Below, in pieces: positions 45,954 through 56,260 of a stretch of 64,000 bases of DNA (positions within the stretch are counted from its first letter, which is position 1; each line of letters starts with the position of its first letter). Below the pieces are notes generated by a model. It was not told the DNA's origin and made no database searches. It saw only the letters and a program-made list of their open reading frames with translations. The stretch covers positions 3,720,001-3,784,000 of the forward strand of contig OZ241746.1 in NCBI GenBank assembly GCA_965201045.1, written 5' to 3'. This stretch comes from JAPORK01 sp026710285 (GTDB lineage: Bacteria; Pseudomonadota; Gammaproteobacteria; Pseudomonadales; Endozoicomonadaceae). A program made the translations under genes and the position numbers.

Positions 45954-48083
45954 TTATTTGCGATGAACCGATAATATATCAGGTATATGGCGAAGTTTGC
46001 GGATAATTTTGGCTAAATGAATACGATCTTTGACACCAATAATAACAGAGGCCTTATAAGTATGTAAGTCAGAGTCTTCAATGAGGAACTGGATAATTTC
46101 ACCATCTGCTGCGGTGATAGAAAAAACGATGGTTGAAAAGACTGTTTTATTTTTTAAAATTTGTAACGAAAGATTAACTTCAAAAACGCCTTTAGTATGA
46201 TCATCCCAACCAACATCTGCCAGCAATTCATGCCGGCTTTTATTAAGAGATAGTTCAGAACATTTTTGCCGGTGTATAGTGATTCCTTTCCCTATTTGCA
46301 GGTATCCACTGATAGCATCACCGGGTATTGGGTGACAGCATTGAGCAAAAGAAATCACAGATCCTTCCTGACCGGTGATTAAAAGTAACTGTTCATCAGT
46401 ATTTACAGATGGCTTTGCAGCTAATTCCTGATGTTGACTGAGTAGTTTAGTTAAATAACCGGTAATATAATTGAGTCTTTTACCTGATCCAATTTCTTCT
46501 AACAAATCATTTTTATTAGTGATATCCAGTTTTTTTAATAATGCGCTTATGACTTCTTTGGGTAGTGCTTCAAGATCTTCATAAAGAGGGCTTATATGAG
46601 GAAGCATGGTATTAAGTAAGCGCTTACCTAAATTAATTGATTCCTGTCGATTTTGTTGTTTAAGAAAATGTTTAATATTCGATCGTGCTTTACTGCTAAT
46701 TGCAAAATTTAGCCATACGCTTCTTGGATGTGCATTGCTGGCGGTAATTATTTCTATGGTTTGTCCGCTTTCTAGCGGTTCACTTAACGATGATAGCCGT
46801 TTATTTATTCGGCAGGCAACACAGGTATTACCGATCTGAGTGTGTACAGCATAAGCGAAATCAATAGCAGTAGCTCCTGTGGGCAATTCCAAAATATCAC
46901 CCTTAGGTGTAAAAACATAGACAGCATTAGGGAAAAGATCGGTTTTTACATTTTCAATAAACTCAGCCGGATCAGTGGTTGTTTTTTGTAATTCCAGTAA
47001 GTTTTGTATCCATATTTTACTGTGATCCTGACTTTCTGCAAGAGCAACCTCTTGCTCTTTGTAGAGCCAGTGTGCTGCTATACCATTATTTGCCATATCG
47101 TCCATTTCATTGGTGCGAATCTGGATTTCAACCGGAATAGCATGTGCACCAAATAAGGTGGTGTGTAATGATTGATATCCGTTTGCTTTGGGAATAGCAA
47201 TATAATCTTTAAACCGACCAGGAATTGGTTTGTGTAAATTATGTACCAGTCCTAAAACACGATAACATTCATCAATAGACTGGGTGACAATTCGAACCCC
47301 AAATACATCCATAATCTCTGAAAAAGATTTTTTCTTGAGCTTCATTTTTTGATAAATGCTGTAAAGATGTTTTTCTCTTCCAGTTATTTTTGCGGAAATA
47401 TTATATTGTTTTAATGCGTCCTGAATATTTTCAATAACATCCGAAACAAACTTTTTTCGTTCTCCGCGTGCTTTGCTTACAGCCTGGCTCAGAAGTTTAG
47501 CGCGCATCGGATAGATTGCGGCAAAGCCAAGTTCTTCAAATTCAACGCACATATCATGCATGCCCAGCCGGTGTGCAATAGGGCTGTAGATTTCAAGTGT
47601 TTCTTTGGCTTTTGCACGCCGCTTATAAGGAGGCATTGCAGAGAGTGTACGCATATTATGCATACGATCAGCAAGCTTTACTAAAATAACGCGAATGTCT
47701 TTGGCCAGTGCTAAAGACATTTTTTGAAAGTTTTCACCCTGTGCTGCGGCCCGGTTCTCAAAGCGGATATTGGTAAGTTTGCTAACACCATCAACGATAT
47801 CTGCTACAGTATTACCAAATTGTTTGGCGATAGCGTCCTTTTTTATTTCAGAGTCTTCAATAACATCATGCAGCATGGCTGCCATCAGACCCTGATAATC
47901 CATATGCATCTTGGAAAGAATACCGGCAACAGCCAGGGGGTGAGTAATGTAGTATTCCCCAGATCTTCTTTTCTGTCCTTCATGTGCTTGCTCAGCATAA
48001 TAGTAAGCACGACAGACATGATCTATTTGTTCTTTAGTAAGATATGTTGTTAATTCTTCTGCAAGTCTATCAATATCAGACAC
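45954..48083 (-). CDS. spoT: bifunctional (p)ppGpp synthetase/hydrolase SpoT
   Basis: A 709-residue RelA/SpoT homologue of full length. The HD hydrolase domain is intact (GEYYITHPLAVAGIL near residues 42-56, AAMLHDVIEDS near 68-78). The synthetase domain has GRFKDYIAIPKANGYQSLHT near residues 291-310, with the RFKD form of the charge-reversal motif found in bifunctional SpoT rather than the ExDD of RelA. TGS (VYVFTPKGDILELPTGATAI) and C-terminal ACT regions follow. It is co-directional with rpoZ 78 bases upstream, as in other gammaproteobacteria, linking ppGpp control with the omega subunit. Confidence 0.97.
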   Translation of the reverse strand: MSDIDRLAEELTTYLTKEQIDHVCRAYYYAEQAHEGQKRRSGEYYITHPLAVAGILSKMHMDYQGLMAAMLHDVIEDSEIKKDAIAKQFGNTVADIVDGVSKLTNIRFENRAAAQGENFQKMSLALAKDIRVILVKLADRMHNMRTLSAMPPYKRRAKAKETLEIYSPIAHRLGMHDMCVEFEELGFAAIYPMRAKLLSQAVSKARGERKKFVSDVIENIQDALKQYNISAKITGREKHLYSIYQKMKLKKKSFSEIMDVFGVRIVTQSIDECYRVLGLVHNLHKPIPGRFKDYIAIPKANGYQSLHTTLFGAHAIPVEIQIRTNEMDDMANNGIAAHWLYKEQEVALAESQDHSKIWIQNLLELQKTTTDPAEFIENVKTDLFPNAVYVFTPKGDILELPTGATAIDFAYAVHTQIGNTCVACRINKRLSSLSEPLESGQTIEIITASNAHPRSVWLNFAISSKARSNIKHFLKQQNRQESINLGKRLLNTMLPHISPLYEDLEALPKEVISALLKKLDITNKNDLLEEIGSGKRLNYITGYLTKLLSQHQELAAKPSVNTDEQLLLITGQEGSVISFAQCCHPIPGDAISGYLQIGKGITIHRQKCSELSLNKSRHELLADVGWDDHTKGVFEVNLSLQILKNKTVFSTIVFSITAADGEIIQFLIEDSDLHTYKASVIIGVKDRIHLAKIIRKLRHIPDILSVHRK

Positions 48084-48161
48084 ATCTTTCCCCTTAAAAA
48101 CCTCTTCAGCATCAATAAAGACGTGCGGAAAAAGAAAAATACGCTAAATTGCAGGCATTAA

Positions 48162-48401
48162 TTATCCAAGATCAGATAAAAAAAGATCAGATTCTTCTTC
48201 ATCGCTATCTAATGTTTTCGGACAAATTAATCCCTCTGCTATTTCACGCAAAGCGATTACTGTGTCTTTATCATTTTCTCTTGGAACTTTCGGGTTTTTA
48301 CCACCAATGGTAATTTGTCTGGCTCTTTTACTCGCTGCCAGAACCAGTTCAAACCGATTATCCACATGCTCCAGGCAATCTTCAACAGTTACACGTGCCA
48401 C
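48162..48401 (-). CDS. rpoZ: DNA-directed RNA polymerase subunit omega
   Basis: A 79-residue omega subunit that helps assemble beta-prime and forms part of the ppGpp site 1. The family sequence MARVTVEDCLEHVDNRFELV, then LAASKRARQI and DKDTVIALREIAEGLI is typical; the C-terminal tail is short and acidic. It precedes spoT in the same direction, but gmk, which usually precedes rpoZ, is not here: 1.1 kb of non-coding sequence lies upstream. Confidence 0.95.
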   Translation of the reverse strand: MARVTVEDCLEHVDNRFELVLAASKRARQITIGGKNPKVPRENDKDTVIALREIAEGLICPKTLDSDEEESDLFLSDLG

Positions 48402-49505
48402 TAATTTGTACTCCAGTCTTGATATTCAAAATTCATATTTCTAAAATATTAACATTATAGAAATTACATAGCTATTTGTCAGAGAAGAGCGTGTCCATGT
48501 TTATTCTACTGAAAAAAACAGCTTTATGACAACTTTTTTCATTGTTATTTGTATCAATAGCACTGATTGTTTTATAAATCAATAGATTAAAGGCTTTTAT
48601 TTTATAAAAACTATCTGCATGATAGTTGAATGATGGCGATAAACGACTTCTCAATCTGCCTATTATAACGGGTACCCGAAAGATTAATAATTTATCTTCA
48701 GGTTAATTGTTACTAAAATACATTGTTTATAAGCATTATTTTAATATGATTTAAATTTATTATTTTTTAAAAATTTTAATGATTGATCAGTTGTTTTACG
48801 TTTTTATTACTTAGCTGATTCAGAATGTTTTAATTTTAAAAAACAGAAGTTAGCATCTTTTATAAATTAATATTTAACTGTTTTTAACAACTATTTTTTT
48901 TAACACCTATCCAGAATATTATTATAAGTTATTGTTATTAATTATTTACAGATATTTAATATCTTTAAAAAATTTTTATGCTGACAATACTTGACCTGCA
49001 GAGGTTATATGCTTATAAATCTCAACTGAGAGGAAACCAGGTGTAAAGTTATTTGTTTTGTCGGCAACAAATAAGTCTGTTTTTATTGGCGGTCCGGAGA
49101 GTGATAAAAACAGTTTATTGCAACATGATGCTCTGGTTGAAAACGTTTCGTATCCGGTAAATCAGGTTTTTTGAAATATTATGATTGTAGTAACACAAAA
49201 TATATATGCCCGTTAAGTTTTAAATAGCAGCATTGTATTTTTATAAAACCCTGTGGTTACAAATATTTTGAAAGTATATAACATTTTTTAACTCAATAAA
49301 AAGGTATAACAAAATTAAGTAATTTAAAAGTAAACAGATATGTATTTGTGCTGAACAGTAACAAGCACAAGTTAAAATATCAAAGTAATTGTAAAAATAC
49401 AAAAGCGTGTTGTAAATAACACTAAAAGGTAGATAAAAACCTTGTTACATGAAATTTTAGTCATTTTGATTATAAATATGATTAGCCTGATATATGGAAT
49501 AATTT
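48402..49505. other. long AT-rich intergenic region between rpoZ and topA
   Basis: About 1100 bases between divergent genes, without a supported gene. At about 48838-48935 a worn copy of MITE family B is visible (TTTATAAATTAATATTTAAC and then AACACCTATCCAGAATATTA, resembling the right half of the copy at 18262). Both rpoZ and topA promoters must lie here, but strong AT bias prevents confident calls. No remnant of gmk was recognised. Confidence 0.45.
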
Positions 49506-52154
49506 ATGGATAAATCCTTAGTTATTGTGGAGTCGCCGGCTAAGGCGAAAACAATTAATAAATATCTGGGAAGTAATTTTGTTGTTAAATCCAGCGTGGG
49601 GCATATTCGTGATTTACCGGTGAGTGGATCCAAAAAACGGGTATCGATAAATCAGCAGGCAGCAGCAAAAACTGAAAAAAAGAAAAAAATGTCTCCGCAA
49701 GAAAAAGCTGCCATTAATAAAGAAAAAAAACATCAACAACTGGTAAACAGGATGGGGATTGATCCTGAACAGCAGTGGATACCCCATTATGAAATTTTAC
49801 CGGGAAAAGAAAACATCGTTAATGAACTGAAAAATCTTGCCAAAAAAGTCAATACTGTTTATCTGGCCACAGACCTTGATCGTGAAGGAGAAGCGATTGC
49901 ATGGCATCTGATGGAGTCCATCGGTAGTGATGCTGCTACCTATAAGCGGGTTACATTTAATGAGATCACTAAAAATGCGATAAAGGAAGCTTTTGACTCC
50001 CCTGGCAACCTGAATATGGACCGGGTTAATGCACAACAGGCGAGACGTTTTCTTGATCGTGTTGTAGGATTTATGCTCTCTCCTCTGTTGTGGAGTAAAG
50101 TAGCACGTGGACTTTCTGCCGGGCGGGTACAATCGGTGGCTGTCAAATTGATTGTTGAAAGAGAAAGAGAAATTCATAAATTTGTACCCAAAGAGTACTG
50201 GGAAGTTTTTGCCTCTTTGTTCAGCAAACAGGCAGAAAAGAAGAGTGTCCGGTTTGAAGTCACTAAACAGGGTGGAAAATCCTTCAAACCTGAAAATAAA
50301 GAAGCAGCAGAAACTGCACTGGCATTACTTAAACAAGCCACCTACACCATTGAGCAGCATGAAAGCAAGCCTACGCAAACACGACCTCCTGCACCTTTTA
50401 TAACCTCGACACTGCAGCAGGCTGCAAGTATTGCTTTGCGATTCAGCGTTAAAAAAACCATGTTAATGGCTCAGCGTCTCTATGAAGCCGGTTATATTAC
50501 TTATATGCGTACAGACTCTACAAACCTCAGTAATGAAGCTGTAGGGATGGTCAGGGCTTACATAGAAAAAAAGTTTGCAGCACAATACCTTCCGGAGCAA
50601 CCAAATGTTTATATCAGTAAAACCAAAGCGCAGGAAGCACATGAGGCTATTCGTCCTTCTGATGTAGTTTGTTCTCCTGATAAGCTAAAAGGTATGGAAG
50701 CCGATGCTGTACGTTTGTACGAACTCATCTGGCGTCAGTTTATTGCTTGTCAAATGACGCCTGCTAAATATTTGAGTAGCACTATTATTGTCAAAGCAGA
50801 TGATTTTGAACTAAAAACCAAAGGACGAATCATGCAGTTTGATGGTTTTACCAAAGTACATAATGTTGGAAAAAAAAGTGATGATGTAATATTGCCAGAT
50901 AATTTTACTAAAGGTCAGCAACTGACGCTTGAAAATCTGGACCCAAAACAACTATTTACACGTCCACCTGCTCGTTTTACTGAAGCGGCTTTAGTAAAAG
51001 AGCTGGAAAAGCAGGGAATTGGTCGTCCATCTACTTATGCATCTATTATTTCAACGATTCAGGATCGTGGTTATATTTCACTGCATAAACGGCGGTTTTA
51101 TGCGGAAAAAATTGGTGATATTGTAACCGACCGTCTGAATGAAAATTTTGATAACTTAATGGACTATGGATTTACTGCAAAAATGGAGGAAAATCTCGAT
51201 GCCATTGCAACGGGTCACTCTCAATGGCTGAATGTTCTTAATGATTTTTATGCCGACTTTCGTAAACGTTTAGAGCATGCTGAAGCACCGGATGGTATGA
51301 GAAATAATCAACCGGTAGACATAGATATCCACTGTACTAAATGCAATCGCCATATGCAAATAAGAACAGCCAGTACCGGGGTGTTTTTAGGATGCTCCGG
51401 TTATGCGCTGCCGCCAAAGGAGCGTTGTAAAGAGACAGTCAATTTAATCACCGACGATTCTGAAACAGCCGATGATGATTTTGCTGAAGTTAATGCATTA
51501 CGGGCAAAAAAACGTTGTCCGGTCTGTTTTACTGCCATGGATAGTTATTTAATTGATGAAAACAGAAAAATCCACATTTGTGGTAATAATCCGGACTGTA
51601 GTGGTTTTAAGGTAGAGCAGGGCACTTTTAAGATTAAAGGGTATGAAGGTCCGACACTGATCTGTGATAAATGTAATAGCGAAATGCAATTAAAGAGCGG
51701 GCGGTTTGGAAAGTACTTTGGTTGCACCAATGAAAATTGTAAAAATACACGCAAACTACTAAAAAATGGTCAGGCAGCACCACCGAAAATGGATCCTGTT
51801 CCAATGCCTGACCTGCTATGTCAGAAAGTGGATGACCACTATGTATTAAGAGATGGTGCAGCCGGACTTTTTCTTGCTGCCAGTAAATTTCCCCGCAACA
51901 GAGAGACACGTGCACCACTGGTTAAAGAGTTGCTTCCCTATAAAGCGTTAATTGATAAAAAATATCATTATCTTCTTGAGGGACCGGTTAGTGATCATGA
52001 GGGTAATGATGCTGTGATTCGTTTTAGTCGCAAGACACAACAAAACTATCTTATGTCTGAAAAAGATAGCAAAGCAACTGGTTGGCAGGCTCATTTCCAA
52101 AATAACCAGTGGGAAGAAAAAATAACCAAAGGAAAAACAAAAAAGAGTAAATAA
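49506..52154 (+). CDS. topA: DNA topoisomerase I
   Basis: An 882-residue type IA topoisomerase that relaxes negative supercoils. The Toprim domain starts at residue 4 (LVIVESPAKAKTINKYLG) with DLDREGEAIAWHL near residues 123-135. The catalytic tyrosine is Tyr333 in YITYMRTDSTNLS. The C-terminal part has three C4 zinc-ribbon units, CTKCNRHMQIRTASTGVFLG, CPVCFTAMDSYLIDENRKIH and CDKCNSEMQLKSGRFGKYFG, then a basic tail (KITKGKTKKSK). Length agrees with gammaproteobacterial TopA. A lysine-rich insertion at about residues 57-77 (KTEKKKKMSPQEKAAINKEK) is typical of this lineage. The gene is monocistronic. Confidence 0.98.
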   Translation: MDKSLVIVESPAKAKTINKYLGSNFVVKSSVGHIRDLPVSGSKKRVSINQQAAAKTEKKKKMSPQEKAAINKEKKHQQLVNRMGIDPEQQWIPHYEILPGKENIVNELKNLAKKVNTVYLATDLDREGEAIAWHLMESIGSDAATYKRVTFNEITKNAIKEAFDSPGNLNMDRVNAQQARRFLDRVVGFMLSPLLWSKVARGLSAGRVQSVAVKLIVEREREIHKFVPKEYWEVFASLFSKQAEKKSVRFEVTKQGGKSFKPENKEAAETALALLKQATYTIEQHESKPTQTRPPAPFITSTLQQAASIALRFSVKKTMLMAQRLYEAGYITYMRTDSTNLSNEAVGMVRAYIEKKFAAQYLPEQPNVYISKTKAQEAHEAIRPSDVVCSPDKLKGMEADAVRLYELIWRQFIACQMTPAKYLSSTIIVKADDFELKTKGRIMQFDGFTKVHNVGKKSDDVILPDNFTKGQQLTLENLDPKQLFTRPPARFTEAALVKELEKQGIGRPSTYASIISTIQDRGYISLHKRRFYAEKIGDIVTDRLNENFDNLMDYGFTAKMEENLDAIATGHSQWLNVLNDFYADFRKRLEHAEAPDGMRNNQPVDIDIHCTKCNRHMQIRTASTGVFLGCSGYALPPKERCKETVNLITDDSETADDDFAEVNALRAKKRCPVCFTAMDSYLIDENRKIHICGNNPDCSGFKVEQGTFKIKGYEGPTLICDKCNSEMQLKSGRFGKYFGCTNENCKNTRKLLKNGQAAPPKMDPVPMPDLLCQKVDDHYVLRDGAAGLFLAASKFPRNRETRAPLVKELLPYKALIDKKYHYLLEGPVSDHEGNDAVIRFSRKTQQNYLMSEKDSKATGWQAHFQNNQWEEKITKGKTKKSK

Positions 52155-53040
52155 ATAATCAATGCTGACCGGGGCGGAAAAGTGCTGATTCTGTACCCCG
52201 CTTAAAGTATATTCTTATAATGTTTATTATGCTAAAAATAACCGGACAACTGCGGTTAAGCTTGGGCTGTGGTACGGTAGTATTGCCATTTTTATACTGA
52301 AACACCTGCCAGAGTAAACTCTCGCTAACATGTTGTGCTGATTAAAAAATGTGTTCAGCAGCATTTGGGAAGTGACTGAATTATTCATCTGTATATAACT
52401 AAATTTTTCCGGGCTATTTTATTTATCTGACACGCCGTAAAATTCCGTCCTTCAGCTGTCTCTTAGCCACATTTTTTAAGCTCCGATTTTTATTCACAGG
52501 TTTATCAATACCGTGGGCTGAGCTTGTCGAAGCCAGGCTGCTTTTATCCGGCAGGTAGGGTATCACGTCATCATTGCCTGGCACTCAAAAAAATAAACAG
52601 AAAAATAATCCTTTATATTATTGATCTTGCCAATTACAAGAAATATATTGAAAAGATAACCCAAGCGTTTAAAATACAAAGCTTGTTTACCGTAGATTTG
52701 AGTGATTAATTGCTTGCTCTTTGGTAAAAATTATTTGGGACGCAGCAAACTCAATCAGCTGGATACTAAATTTTCGACTGTAATAGCATGTACTAAACAC
52801 CTGGTTTACAACATGTGCTGCTTATAAAAACCGGCAGGAACAGACAACTGAGGTATTCTCTGCTTAAATTGCTGCAAAATCTCAGTTTGTATAAAGTGTA
52901 TATTTTTATACGTGTATTAAAAAAAGATTTGATTGCATAATTGTATAGATGTATGCTGCTCATTTTGTACAGAATAACATGCAAAGTTATTGATATATCT
53001 AAAAAAATAAGTAATCAAAATTATTATTGGATGATTTATT
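52155..53040. repeat. repeat-bearing spacer between topA and gapA
   Basis: About 890 bases without a supported gene. It carries a mosaic-end-like 19-mer at 52456-52474 preceded by GACACGCCGTAAAATTCCGT, and a single arm of the GGCTGAGCTTGTCGAAGCC repeat at 52516-52534. The arrangement mirrors 24975-25190, so the two spacers share a composite repeat. A 61-residue frame at 52524 starts inside the repeat and is not credited as a gene. Confidence 0.55.
52456..52474 (+). repeat. Tn5 mosaic-end-like 19-mer
   Basis: CTGTCTCTTAGCCACATTT matches the 19-base Tn5/IS50 mosaic end at most positions. It is the fifth such site in the window and the only one near topA. Confidence 0.5.
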
Positions 53041-54042
53041 ATGATTAAGCTTGCTATAAATGGTTACGGACGTATTGGTCGCACTATTTTAAGAGCTATT
53101 TATGAAAGAAAACTGGAAAATAAATTTCATATTGTAGCTATTAATGATCTTGGGGATACGCGTACAAACGCTCATCTTACGAAATATGATACAGTACATG
53201 GTCGCTTTAATGCACAAGTTAACCATGAGAATAATTACCTGATTGTTAATGATAATAAAATAAATATTTTTAATGAGCGTAACCCAAAAGATTTACCCTG
53301 GGAGCAGTTAGGGGTTGATATCGTACTTGAATGCACCGGATTATTCAGAAGTAAAACCGCTTGTCAGGCACATTTAGATGCGGGTGCTAAAAAAGTTATT
53401 ATTTCTGCTCCTGGTCAGGACGTTGATGCAACCATTGTTTATGGTGTCAACCATGAAGTACTAACATCGGATATGAAAGTCATCTCAAATGCATCATGCA
53501 CAACCAATTGTCTTGCTCCTCTGGCAAAAATACTCAATGACAAACTGGGTATCGAAAGCGGTATTATGACGACAATTCATTCTTATACCAACGATCAGGT
53601 GCTTACAGATGTATACCATTCAGATCTGTATCGTGCCCGTGCAGCAGCATTAAATATGATTCCCACTCAAACCGGTGCAGCTAAAGCAGTAGGTCTGGTC
53701 ATTCCTGAACTCAATGGTAAATTTTCCGGTATGGCGGTGCGTGTTCCTACTGCCAATGTTTCGTTGGTGGATCTGAATTTTATTTCCGGACGCACAACGA
53801 CAGCGGAAGAAGTCAATGAAACCATCGTCCAGTCAGTTACCGGTACATTAAAAGAAGTGGTTGCAATTAATCAGGAGCCATTGGTTTCTGCAGATTTTAA
53901 TCATGTCGCCTATTCATCAATTTTTGATGCAACACAAACAACCGTTCAGGGACGTTTGGTGAAAATAATGGCTTGGTATGATAATGAGTGGGGTTTCTCT
54001 AACCGAATGCTTGATACTGCACAAGTGTTTGCTAATCTCTGA
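53041..54042 (+). CDS. gapA: glyceraldehyde-3-phosphate dehydrogenase
   Basis: A 333-residue phosphorylating GAPDH of glycolysis. The Rossmann motif INGYGRIGR is at residues 6-14, the catalytic cysteine in SNASCTTNCLAPL near residue 153 and the C-terminal WYDNEWGFSNRM near residue 313. The Asp after the second strand (AINDLGDTRTNA) indicates NAD preference. The gene stands alone with a strong terminator behind it. It may be a gap2/gapB-type paralogue, because the inter-strand loop sequence differs from E. coli GapA; the general function is certain. Confidence 0.96.
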   Translation: MIKLAINGYGRIGRTILRAIYERKLENKFHIVAINDLGDTRTNAHLTKYDTVHGRFNAQVNHENNYLIVNDNKINIFNERNPKDLPWEQLGVDIVLECTGLFRSKTACQAHLDAGAKKVIISAPGQDVDATIVYGVNHEVLTSDMKVISNASCTTNCLAPLAKILNDKLGIESGIMTTIHSYTNDQVLTDVYHSDLYRARAAALNMIPTQTGAAKAVGLVIPELNGKFSGMAVRVPTANVSLVDLNFISGRTTTAEEVNETIVQSVTGTLKEVVAINQEPLVSADFNHVAYSSIFDATQTTVQGRLVKIMAWYDNEWGFSNRMLDTAQVFANL

Positions 54043-54071
54043 TAAACGTTATTAAGCCAGCGTAAATTAAC

Positions 54072-54099
54072 AAGCCTCTTTCTTTGTAAGAGGCTTTTT
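54072..54099 (+). terminator. gapA intrinsic terminator
   Basis: AAGCCTCTT (54072-54080) pairs perfectly with AAGAGGCTT (54088-54096), followed by TTT. It lies 30 bases behind the gapA stop codon. Confidence 0.9.
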
Positions 54100-54427
54100 A
54101 GTGGCTGTTGCTAATATTGAATTAGCAGCTATCCTGAAGAAATAGCGTTCAAAACTAACTTACAGCTTACATGCGCTTGTGGTAACTACTGTGTAAAAAG
54201 ATTTAAAATCGTATTTCACTGTACTCATGTTTATGTTGTTGACAAACCTGCTGAAATTATCTGTAAGTAATATTTCTAGCTTGGCTGTGGCAAGCAGCAG
54301 TCAACAAATATAAATAATTATTCTCTGATTATCTGGCTGAACAGATATTGTGTAATACACTTATCCCTGTATCATTGAGCAGATATAAATTATTTAAAAG
54401 TGATCTTAAGCTGGATATTTACATAGA
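54100..54427 (+). other. spacer before pyrC
   Basis: About 330 bases without a gene or recognised structure. It must hold the pyrC promoter. No clear C-rich pyrimidine-regulated initiation site was recognised. Confidence 0.35.
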
Positions 54428-55474
54428 ATGACAACAGAATTTTACGTTACACAACCCGATGATTTTCATCTCCATCTGCGTGATGGCAGTATACTTGAAG
54501 GTACAGTAAAAGCCAGTGCCCGCTACTTTAGTCGGGCCATTATTATGCCCAATCTGATTCCTCCGGTTACAACGGCAGAGAAAGCAGCAGCTTATAAAAA
54601 AAGAATTCAACAGCATATTCCTGATGCAAGTAATTTTACACCGCTGATGACACTTTACCTGACGGACAATACAACACCTGAACAAATAAAGCTTGCCAGA
54701 CAGACAGGTGACATTTATGCAATGAAACTGTATCCGGCAGGCGCAACAACTAATTCAAATGCAGGTGTTACTGAAATAAAACACCTCTATCCAGTTTTTG
54801 AGGCGATGGCAGAGACAGGACTTCCTCTTTTGGTCCATGGTGAAGTAACCAGCCCTGAAATTGATATTTTTGAAAGAGAAAAAGTTTTTCTGGATACGAT
54901 TTTAAAACCTTTATCTTTGCGTTATCCACAGCTGAAGATTGTAATGGAGCATATTACAACAAGTGACGCAGTTGATTTTGTAACCACTGCATCTGATAAT
55001 ATTGCAGCAACAATTACACCACAGCATTTAATGTTTAATCGCAACCACATGTTAGTAGGAGGAATTAAACCGCATCTTTACTGTCTGCCAATACTCAAAC
55101 GTGAAAGACACCAGCAAACTTTACTACAAGCTGCTGTTTCCGGAAATCCAAAATTTTTTGCCGGTACAGATTCTGCTCCTCATCCACAACATGCCAAAGA
55201 GTCTGCCTGTGGTTGTGCCGGCTGTTTTTCTGCCTGTTGTGCGCTGGAGCTTTATGCTGATGTTTTTGAAGCTGCTGATAAGCTGGAAATGCTGGAGGGC
55301 TTTGTCAGTTTTTATGGCGCTGATTTTTATAATCTTCCAAGGAATAATAAAAAAGTGTTATTACAGAAAAAATCTGCAAATATTCCTGAGCGTATTATGA
55401 TGGGCCATGATACTATTATTCCTTTAAATGCAGGACAGACAACCAGCTGGTCTGTTGTGATGACTGATGCATAA
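54428..55474 (+). CDS. pyrC: dihydroorotase (class II)
   Basis: A 348-residue zinc amidohydrolase that forms dihydroorotate in pyrimidine synthesis. The first metal motif DDFHLHLRDG is at residues 11-20, the carbamylated lysine in AMKLYPAGATTNSNAG near residue 103, further ligands in VHGEV and MEHITTSDAV, and the final Asp in FAGTDSAPHPQHAKE near residue 250. Length and motifs match the E. coli PyrC type. The ribosome-binding site before the ATG is weak. rnt follows 12 bases later and is probably co-transcribed. Confidence 0.97.
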   Translation: MTTEFYVTQPDDFHLHLRDGSILEGTVKASARYFSRAIIMPNLIPPVTTAEKAAAYKKRIQQHIPDASNFTPLMTLYLTDNTTPEQIKLARQTGDIYAMKLYPAGATTNSNAGVTEIKHLYPVFEAMAETGLPLLVHGEVTSPEIDIFEREKVFLDTILKPLSLRYPQLKIVMEHITTSDAVDFVTTASDNIAATITPQHLMFNRNHMLVGGIKPHLYCLPILKRERHQQTLLQAAVSGNPKFFAGTDSAPHPQHAKESACGCAGCFSACCALELYADVFEAADKLEMLEGFVSFYGADFYNLPRNNKKVLLQKKSANIPERIMMGHDTIIPLNAGQTTSWSVVMTDA

Positions 55475-55486
55475 GGCAAATTATTT

Positions 55487-56119
55487 GTGAGTGATGATTC
55501 TAAATATTCTATAGCCACCCGTTTTCGCGGTTTTCTCCCTGTTGTTGTCGATGTTGAAACAGGTGGTTTTAATGCAGAAACAGATGCACTTCTTGAAGTA
55601 TCTGCAATCACGATCGGAATGGATGATAAAGGTTACGTTTTTCCTGAAGATTCTGCCTCTTACCATATAAAACCTTTTAAAGGTGCCCGTATAGAACAAA
55701 CGGCTATTGACTTTATTGGTATTGACCCTTATCACCCTTTACGGATTGATTATATAGAAGAAAAAGCACTGGGTGAAATATTTAATATTGTCTCAAAAGC
55801 AGTTAAACGCAATAAATGTACCCGGGCTATTTTAACCGGACACAATGCGGCTTTTGATCTTAGGTTCCTCAATGCTTGTGCAGAAAGAATTAATGCCAAA
55901 CGCAACCCGTTTCATCCTTTTTCCTGTTTTGATACAGCAACACTGGGAGGGCTGGCTTATGGACAAACCGTATTGCCGCTTGCCTGTGAAGCGGCAAAAA
56001 TTAAGTTTGATAAAACCAATGCACATTCTGCACGTTATGATGCAGCAAAAACCAGTGAACTGTTTTGTAATATTGTTAATTACTGGAAGGAGATGGGGGG
56101 GTGGCCTGTTAACCGATGA
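55487..56119 (+). CDS. rnt: ribonuclease T
   Basis: A 210-residue DEDDh 3'-5' exoribonuclease that trims tRNA and other stable RNA ends. The Exo I motif VVDVETGGFNAETDALLE is at about residues 21-38, followed by HIKPFKGARIEQTAIDFIGI, the Exo II region LTGHNAAFDLRFLNA near residues 122-136 and the Exo III HSARYDAAKT near residues 184-193. The start is a GTG 12 bases after the pyrC stop. Coupling to pyrC is common in related gammaproteobacteria. Confidence 0.96.
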   Translation: MSDDSKYSIATRFRGFLPVVVDVETGGFNAETDALLEVSAITIGMDDKGYVFPEDSASYHIKPFKGARIEQTAIDFIGIDPYHPLRIDYIEEKALGEIFNIVSKAVKRNKCTRAILTGHNAAFDLRFLNACAERINAKRNPFHPFSCFDTATLGGLAYGQTVLPLACEAAKIKFDKTNAHSARYDAAKTSELFCNIVNYWKEMGGWPVNR

Positions 56120-56260
56120 ACGATTTAATTCAATATGTTTTCCATTTTTAACGATGATGACGATGCAGAAATAAAAAATTTTTTTAGTTGTATTATTAAG
56201 ACAAGCAGGACAGAACTGGGTCACTAAAAATAATATGTTTTCAATACAGAAGGACAGAAT

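Noticed and set aside
52524..52709. 61-residue plus-strand frame between topA and gapA
   Set aside because: It begins inside a dispersed repeat arm and lacks a ribosome-binding site; treated as chance.
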